Shown here piece by piece: positions 57,590-64,000 of a stretch of 64,000 nucleotides of DNA (its first letter is position 1; each line of letters opens with the position of its first letter). The position numbers and the translations under genes are program-made. Source of the stretch: Chelonoidis abingdonii (lineage: Eukaryota; Chordata; Testudines; Testudinidae); contig NC_133771.1 of NCBI RefSeq assembly GCF_003597395.2, positions 60,836,300 through 60,900,299 on the forward strand. Direction: 5' to 3'. Under the pieces are notes generated by a model. It made no database searches. It was not told where the DNA came from and saw only the letters and a list, made by a program, of their open reading frames with translations.

Positions 57590-59329
57590 CAGTAACTCCT
57601 CATTTAATGTTGTAGTTGTGTTCCTGAAAAAAGCAACTTTAAGCGAAACCATGTTAAGCAAATCCAATTTCCCCATAAGAATTAATGTAAACAGGGGAGT
57701 TAGGTTCCAGGGAAACTTTTTTCACCAGACAGAAAACTATATATTATATAGATATAAACACAATATATGTTTTAAACATACAGTTTAATACTGTTCACAG
57801 CTATGATGAGTGTGAAGCTTGGTTGAGGTGGTGAAGTTAGAGGGTGGAAGAGGGAGGGATCTTTCCCAGGGAATTCCTTGCTGCTAAATGATGAACTAGC
57901 ACTCAGCTGAGTCCTCAAGGGTTAACACATTGTTGTTAATGTAGCCTTTCATCAAGGCACCCTGAACAGGAGGAAAGGGAGATACCATAGCAGACAGAGA
58001 CAGACACACACGTTGTGTGTGGGAGAGAGAGAGAAATGCACACTGACCCTTTAAATAAACTGACCCTCTCTAAAGTGCGTTGTCTTTTTAAGTCGATCAG
58101 GAAGTGTCATAGGTTTCACCCCCACTCTGGACTTTAGAGTACAGATATGAGGACCTGCATGAGAAGCCCTAAGCTTAAATACCAGCTTAGATCTGGTTTT
58201 GCTGCTACCACTCCCAAATACTAACTCATTTCTCTGGATAATCTTGAGAGACTTCTTTACCAAGTCCCTGGTGAACACCGATCCAACCCCTTGGATCTTA
58301 ACACAAGGAGAATTTAACCATCCCCCTCCTTTCCCCCACCAGTTCCTGGTGAGTCCAGATCCAATCCCCTTGGATCTTAAAACAAGGAAAAATCAATCAG
58401 GTTCTTAAAAAGAAGGCTTTTATTTAAAGAAAAGAAAGGTAAAAGAAATAAACCTCTCGGAGATAGCATACAAGCTGATCTCACAGACAACAGATTTAAA
58501 ACACAGGATGTTCCCCTGGGCAAAAACCTTAGTACACACAAGAACACCCAAATTTGATTATTCCCCTAATTGCACAAAGACAAGTTACAAAAGAGAATAA
58601 ACATAAACCTATTTATTCTTTTCTAAAACTTACTACTCTGATAAGAGAGGCTGGTTCCTTGATCTTTTTCACTCCGACTGAAACAGAAACTGACAAACAA
58701 AGGAAACTTCCCTCTTTCCTTTTGAAACATCTTGTTCCCCCATTGGTTCTTCTGGTCAGGTGTCAGCTAGGCTAGGTGAACTTCTTAACCTTTTACAGGT
58801 AAAAGAGGCATTAAACCTTAACTATCTGTTTATGACAGGAAGTTGAGAAAGCAGCTGCTGCCCCAAGCTCTCTGTCCCCTTCCTGCTCTATATGGAGAAG
58901 GGGTAAGAGGGGTGCAGGAGCAAGGAGGAGGGGGACACCCTGACGACAGCCCCCCACCCACCGCAGAGCAAGCAGGAGTCTCTGGAAGCATTCCAAGGCA
59001 GAGGGCAGGAGCAGCATATGGTAGTGAGGGGAGGGACAGCTGAACTGCTGATTGCTAGCCTGCTAGGCAGCTACAGCACAGGGAACTTAGGGGAGCAGGG
59101 AGCTGATAGGGGGAGCTGGTAGAGTGGCTGCTGGTCCACCCTGGTTCCAAGCCCCCACCAGCTAGCTGCAGCGGGCTGCCCTTCTTGCAAGCAGCTAACA
59201 AAGCAGGCGGCTGCCAAACAACATTAGAAGGGAGCATTGCACAACTTTAAACAAGCACGTTCCCTAATTGATCAGCAACGTAACAATGAAACAACGTTAA
59301 CCAGGACAACTTTAAGTGAGGAGTTACTG
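57590..59329. mobile_element. TIR DNA transposon (non-autonomous), split by a solo LTR
   Basis: The left end CAGTAACTCCTCATTTAA (57590) and the right end TTAAGTGAGGAGTTACTG (59312-59329) are inverse partners. Over 22 bases 20 match. Without the LTR at 58105-58837 and its duplication the element is about 1.0 kb. The 5' interior has 'cccataagaattaatgtaaa'; the 3' interior is GC-rich. No transposase frame is present. The target duplication could not be confirmed, so the superfamily is open. Confidence 0.8.
58100..58842 (-). mobile_element. Solo LTR (TGTCAT...ATGACA family), 733 bp, with perfect GGAAG duplication
   Basis: The element is 58105-58837, TGTCATAGG to CTGTTTATGACA. GGAAG flanks both sides (58100-58104 and 58838-58842). 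An antisense AATAAA ('ggcttttattt', about 58419) marks the polyA site of the minus-oriented LTR. It is most similar to the 21.6-kb copy. It has no internal genes and sits inside the TIR transposon at 57590-59329. Confidence 0.92.
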
Positions 59330-62300
59330 GATTATGTCAAAGAGTGATGAAAATCCTGATGAATGCAGTACTGCAGAACCCTCTTCCCAGATTTTACATC
59401 CTGTGTCTTAGCTTTCTGTGCATCACTTTTAGGTGCCCTTCTCAAGGCTTGCTAAATGTTTGGCACTCTAGTCACTATTAAAATTAAAACTGCCCTTTAA
59501 GATTTCCAAAATGACATGTAATGGTTTTGTCACCTGCCTCAGCTGATGTTAGTGGGAATTGGGTGGATAAGCAATTATTTGATATTCCCCTTTAAGTTTT
59601 TATAATTAATTCTTCTATACACAGCTATTCTCTCTTAATGATAAAGAAGATTGTCTTCTAAGGAGGAAATGCACTCAGTTATGCTTGCTTGCAACGAACA
59701 CTGAAGGGGAGAAAATAATCTGCCCATTCTGTTGTGTTGAAAAGATTTTATACACTACGCAGGTATATCGATATTTTTTATATTTAATGTTGATAATACC
59801 TAAAGATCACAAGCAGATTGGGTCCTGTTGTCCTAGGTGCTATACAATCATTAATGAGAATCCATTCCTCAAAAAGGTTGTGTTTAAAAGACTGTACACT
59901 TTAAAGTGTAGATTAGAAACTGCAGATGCTGAAAAAACAGAAATGTGCATGTGTGTGGGAGAAAGCATCTGCAAAATAAAACAATATAAAATCAATTAAA
60001 AAAATCTTTACACTATTATATTCATCAGCTTTACTAGTCTTAACTTCAGTATTTCATTCCCTTCGATGCCTATTGTAACAAGTTGCAAGATGCAAGAATT
60101 GATTAATTTCACTTCTTCTACCTGATAATTTGTCATATTAAGATAAAAGGAAATGAAACTGTTTGCTCTGGCAAGTTGTGCAGAGTCTGTTTTTCTTTTG
60201 GGATAGTAGCTAATCATAGTCATAGAACCAAAACTGTCTACATTTCTTTCAGACTAGGTTGCTGTGCAGGTCAATTGTTTTTACATTTCATCTGATTCTC
60301 TTCCAGTCCTGTGAAGCTGGTTCCTCTCGTGCTTTGTCCCATCAGCAAAGGCAGCAATATAAATTTACAATTCATGTTTTGCACTCTCTTTAACTGCTAC
60401 TGTTCCCCTCTCACTGACTTCAGCGGGACTCTGTGCAGAAATAAGGCTCTGGTCATGTGGATTTCTTCTCAGGATCTGAAGATCAGGGCTTTAGCAGTAA
60501 ACTATCCTGCTCAGCAATCAAAATACAATATTTCCAAGAATGGATTCATAAAAGAAAAAATATCAGAACTGAAAATTGGTCAAAGAATGGCCTTATTTAT
60601 TTGAAATAGATAATCATTCCTCACATTTGAGTTAATCCCATGTAAAAATACAATTTAAATTTATGAGCCAGATTTCTAGAAAGTTGAAGCCCCAGGGTCA
60701 ATCTGATGCATTTTTTAACCTATTTTGTGTACATTGTTGTGACAATTGCATCTGTAAATTGTGTATTTGCATGGGCAAATGGGTATTTAGATGCATTTCA
60801 CACATAAGTGTCTTTCAGCCTTCATTTTCTGAATAGCAGAACAGGGTAAAAATTTGCCAGAGCACCTAGGGAGTTTAGGAGCATACATTCCATTTTCAGA
60901 ATTGCCATAGGCAATGAGGAGTCCAAATGCCATTGATTTTCTTTGAGAGATAAGCTCCTAAGTCACTTTTGAAAATTTTACTTAAGATCTTTTAGGATTA
61001 ATGCTTAGATGTAACACTGGTAAATATCTTATAAATATATACGATAGACCAACAGATATGATCAAACTGGATGTCAATTTGTTTGATTTTGGGGGGTTAC
61101 ATTTGTAAACAAAAATGTAAAAAAGCCTGAGTTGTACATACAAATTATGCAGTTCTAGGCAAAATGAGTATGTCCTATACATGTACGCAGCATTATGTAA
61201 CGTGGATTCACAAAATTTATTGTAGGCCCAACCAAAATAACAGAATGGGCCTAAGGGTGTGATTTTTTACTTGAGCTCACAAGGGCATTTTCGTAGCAGT
61301 TAGGGGCAAAATTTACTCCAGAACTTCGTTGCTATAGTTACACATTTTAAGGTACTCTGAATTTAGCTGAGCAAAATGTTGTGCGCAAAAACTAAACATC
61401 ATTTTCTGAATTACTTAGCAAAACTAAATATAGTTCTCAGCTATGCATGACATTTTGTATTTGTAACATTGGTGTAACATATACTTAGACAATGCAGCCT
61501 TTACCACTGTTACATTATTCTTTTTATACTATACTTTGTTAATTATCGATTGATATGTAGCATTTATACTGTACTCTTAACTATCCATTCATCTGTATCT
61601 TGTACAACTTGATTATAATCCTTCCATGTATTATGTTATTCCTTTTGTTTTGTTTAAAATTTATTAACGGTCAAACTCTGATTTTAGTTACACTGATACT
61701 AATTCAAATAACTCTGTTGACTTTAGTGCACTCATTTCAGATTTTCACCTGTATTATTGAAAGCAGAATGGTCCTTAATAAGCGGTATGATTGCAGAAAA
61801 GTATGGATTTAATTTGCTTCAGCAATATAGTAATGTCAGATTATAAACTGTTAGGTTAAGTAAACTGGGTACAACATGATCGTTGGTAAGCTGATTATTT
61901 TTCCCATTAGGACCTTGTGCTGTGAATTTAAATATCAGAGATGTGCAGCTCATGTACTGTTTTAGTCTGAGATCATTGTAAGTGGATTAAAATGTCTTTT
62001 GCTCACATCTGCTGCTTCTACTTCTCTTTGCCAAAAATGTTAGAAGAAATGATTTCCATCCAAGTAAAGGCTCACGTCTCTTAAAAAAAAACCAAAAAAC
62101 CCAAAAAAACCAAAACCTTTGCACATTAATGATATGTCTAAACATGACCCAGGCTATTATAATTTCAATAACATATATTTTTTGTGATTTGTGTTGTATC
62201 ATTTTAAAGTAATTTTTCTTGAAAACATAGAAAACTTTTAAAATGTTTGCATTGCTCACAAATGAGTGACTATTACAGATAAGGCTAGTTGTTTGTCATG

Positions 62301-62504
62301 GTAAATAGTAGGAAAATCATGGCAAAAAATGCAAAAGTCATAACTGTAGTTAATAAACAAAGCAAAACAACAAACAGAACAACCCACTGGACATATCATT
62401 TGAATTAAGGTGTTTGTCATGGGAAATGAATGATCCTAATAAGTATCCTTTTTTTACAGTAAATGTTGTTTAAACCCATGTAATAATAGTTAATTAACTA
62501 GATA
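59330..62504. other. Mostly unique AT-rich stretch with two old relics
   Basis: Bases 59765-59860 are an antisense MIR/L2 tail ('ttgtcctaggtgctatacaa'). Bases 60850-60990 are a fold-back MITE half ('cctagggagtttaggagcat' against 'taagctcctaagtcactttt'). An A/C-rich run lies at 62082-62118. No exon or RNA gene was recognised. The frames at 59685-59999 and 60311-60604 have no known domain. Confidence 0.45.
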
Positions 62505-62703
62505 CTGGCCATTCTCTCCTGCTGCGGCCAGCACATCCCTCGGCCTGCGCCGCTTCCCGCAGCCCCCATTGGCCTGGAGCAGTGAACCATGGCCAGTGGG
62601 AGCTGCGATCAGTCAAATCTGCAGACCTGGCAGGTAAACGAACTGACCCGGACCGCCAGGGGCTTTCTCTGAACAAACTGCGGCCTGACTTTGAGAAGCA
62701 CTG
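62505..62703. mobile_element. hAT element, right-end fragment
   Basis: GC-rich sequence 'ctgcggccagcacatccctc', 'ttcccgcagcccccattggc', 'ccgccaggggctttctctg' ends with 'ctttgagaagcactg', the right terminal repeat of a turtle hAT family (inverse of 'cagtgnttctcaaag'). The left terminus is missing. The 81-codon minus frame over it is a by-product of high GC. Confidence 0.7.
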
Positions 62704-63079
62704 CTCTAGATAGCCTTCCTCTCTATGTTCTGAAGACATTTCTCAGTTTATTGTCCCCTACCCTGCAGTCATATGAGGTCCAGGGTTAGCCATCTTGATG
62801 TCATGGTGCAAGATATTTCTTTAATCAGACTTTAAGGTTTTTTGAGGCCCAAATTTATGAATAGTATGTGGGCATAATGTGGGGAACTGTCTCTCTTCCG
62901 TAGGAGCTCAGACATCACAGTGTTGATCATATTATAAATGCCTTAATAGGTAGGTAGTACTAACTAACAACTCTTTTGCAATACCCATATATCATTAAAA
63001 AGTATTTCAACAACTCTATCCAGACTGCCTGTGCTTGCAATGTTAGCACCACCTCTCTGTGCAAGGTTCATACAACTCG
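62704..63079. other. Unique stretch, nothing recognised
   Basis: No gene or repeat was recognised. Confidence 0.35.
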
Positions 63080-63765
63080 GGCCAGGTCTGCAATTAAAAC
63101 TTTTGCCAGTATATACATGCTGGTTAGCAGGGCTGGCTTTAGGAGGTTCGGGGCCCAATTTGAACAGTTTCAACGAGGCCCCCACAGGGATGACTAAAAA
63201 GCAACAACAACAAAAAAAAACAACACTTAGGGCTTGTACTCACCTGGTGGTTCTCCGAGTCTTTGGTGGCACTTCGGTGGTGGGTCCTTCACTCACTCCA
63301 GGTCTTCGGTGGCACTGAAGAACCCGCCGCTGAAGTGCCGCTGAAGACCTGGAGCGAGCAAAGGACCCACCATCAAAGTGCTGTCGAAGACCTGGAGTGC
63401 TGCCGGGTGAGTAAAAATTAAAAAGGCACCTCTAGCTAAGGAAGGGATTCTCACTGGGCATGGGGCCCTCTTAGGCGTGGGGCCCGATTTGGGGGAATTG
63501 GTGGAATAGGCCTAAAGCCGGCCCTACTGGTTAGAGGTGTGGGTTTTTTTTATGAAATTTTTATGCCAGCGTAAGCCTTAGTGTGGATGGAGTTATCTTG
63601 TTGAAAAAAGTGCCTTGCCATAAAACTTAATTCATCTGGGGACAGGTATAAGCTATACCGGGAACAGCTCTCCTTTGCTGCTGCAACCTGCATCTACACT
63701 AGAGAGGTTTACCTGTATAGCTATATTAGCAAAACTTTTCTAGTATAGAACAAATTGAAGTGGCT
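63080..63765. mobile_element. hAT-like MITE, outer element, split by a second MITE
   Basis: The left part 'gccaggtctgcaattaaaac' with 'ttttgccagtatatacatg' continues after the inserted element as 'aggtgtgggttttttttat', 'gccagcgtaagccttagtgt', 'ggtataagctataccgg' and 'gcatctacactagagaggt'. The palindrome 'ggtataagctatacc' and the 'tctacactag' motif are typical of a turtle hAT MITE. The right end is diverged and approximate. Confidence 0.65.
63120..63534. mobile_element. hAT MITE, 399 bp, perfect 8-bp duplication, nested
   Basis: The element is 63128-63526. CAGGGCTGGCTTTAGG on the left mirrors CCTAAAGCCGGCCCTA on the right. CTGGTTAG flanks both sides exactly (63120-63127 and 63527-63534). The interior contains a large fold-back of 'ggtcttcggtggcac'-type and 'tgaagtgccgctgaagacc'-type arms. 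No transposase. Confidence 0.92.
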
Positions 63766-63827
63766 TTCTGATAATGCAGGAGAGCAACTGAAATTTCCTT
63801 CTGCTGCAGCAGAAGCACTACTGTAAG

Positions 63828-64000
63828 GCCATGGCTACACTTGCAAGTTGCAGCGCTGGTGAGGGGGTTACAGCGCTGCAACTTAGCAGGTGTCTACACT
63901 TAAAAGCTCAGCCAGCACTGCAACTCCCTGTTTGCAGCGCTGGCTGTACACCTGGGTCCGCTTCCGGTGTAGCAAGTCCAGCGCTGCTGTTGCAGCGCTG
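63828..64000. mobile_element. MITE, truncated by the window edge
   Basis: It begins 'catggctacacttgcaagtt' and repeats the palindrome 'cagcgctg' at least six times ('gcagcgctggtgagggggtt', 'acagcgctgcaactta', 'tccagcgctgctgttgcagc'). This matches the start of a hAT-type repeat common in turtles. The far end lies outside the window. Confidence 0.65.

Overview
This window looks like intergenic or intronic DNA from a non-avian sauropsid, most probably a cryptodiran turtle. That assignment is inference. It rests on the mix of repeats: many CR1 LINE fragments of different ages, Penelope-like elements with GIY-YIG endonuclease remnants, a tRNA-derived SINE with a CR1-like tail, amniote MIR/L2 relics, hAT-type MITEs and many solo LTRs. 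I found no convincing host protein-coding exon, rRNA or functional tRNA. Nearly all long open frames are either shadows or remains of transposable elements. There is one assembly gap (5414-5903).

Layout. 1-13 kb: mostly unique AT-rich sequence with two CR1 pieces, an hAT-like MITE, MIR/L2-tail fragments and a solo LTR that spans the assembly gap. 13-22.4 kb: dense nested transposons. An antisense CR1 was hit by an inverted-repeat Penelope unit with a 13-bp target duplication. A sense CR1 carries a 1,044-bp solo LTR in its 3' end. Then come another sense CR1, a composite Penelope element and a second LTR of the same family. 22.4-29.4 kb: unique sequence, an hAT element, and an unusual CpG-rich 1-kb segment with a GCACACGGC-type tandem array (26.07-27.08 kb). 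29.4-38.6 kb: the best-preserved CR1 (an 864-base reverse-transcriptase frame), a nearly complete MIR-type SINE, a 40-bp minisatellite, a long decayed CR1, an hAT MITE with a perfect 8-bp duplication and a tRNA SINE. 38.6-49.2 kb: three LTR-like units of different families and a three-layer nest (Penelope, CR1, solo LTR) at 44.4-46.0 kb. 49.2-64 kb: a third Penelope fragment, an L2 3' end, short MITEs, a CR1 tail with local duplications, a 924-bp LTR, a non-CR1 LINE with a (TTA)n tail, a TIR transposon split by a solo LTR, and nested hAT MITEs at the right edge.

The elements do not form pathways. What links them is insertion history. Several insertions are proven by target-site duplications visible in the sequence: AATGC, CTCAT, GGAAG and GGGCA for solo LTRs; CTATTACCAAGTG for the Penelope unit; GGAGTCTG and CTGGTTAG for hAT MITEs. 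The dominant LTR family (TGTCAT...ATGACA termini) is present four times, always as solo LTRs without any internal retroviral genes. No single undescribed system is proven here. The strongest leads are the CpG-rich 26-27 kb segment, the hammerhead-ribozyme-like cores in the Penelope termini, and the LTR that landed inside one of those cores.
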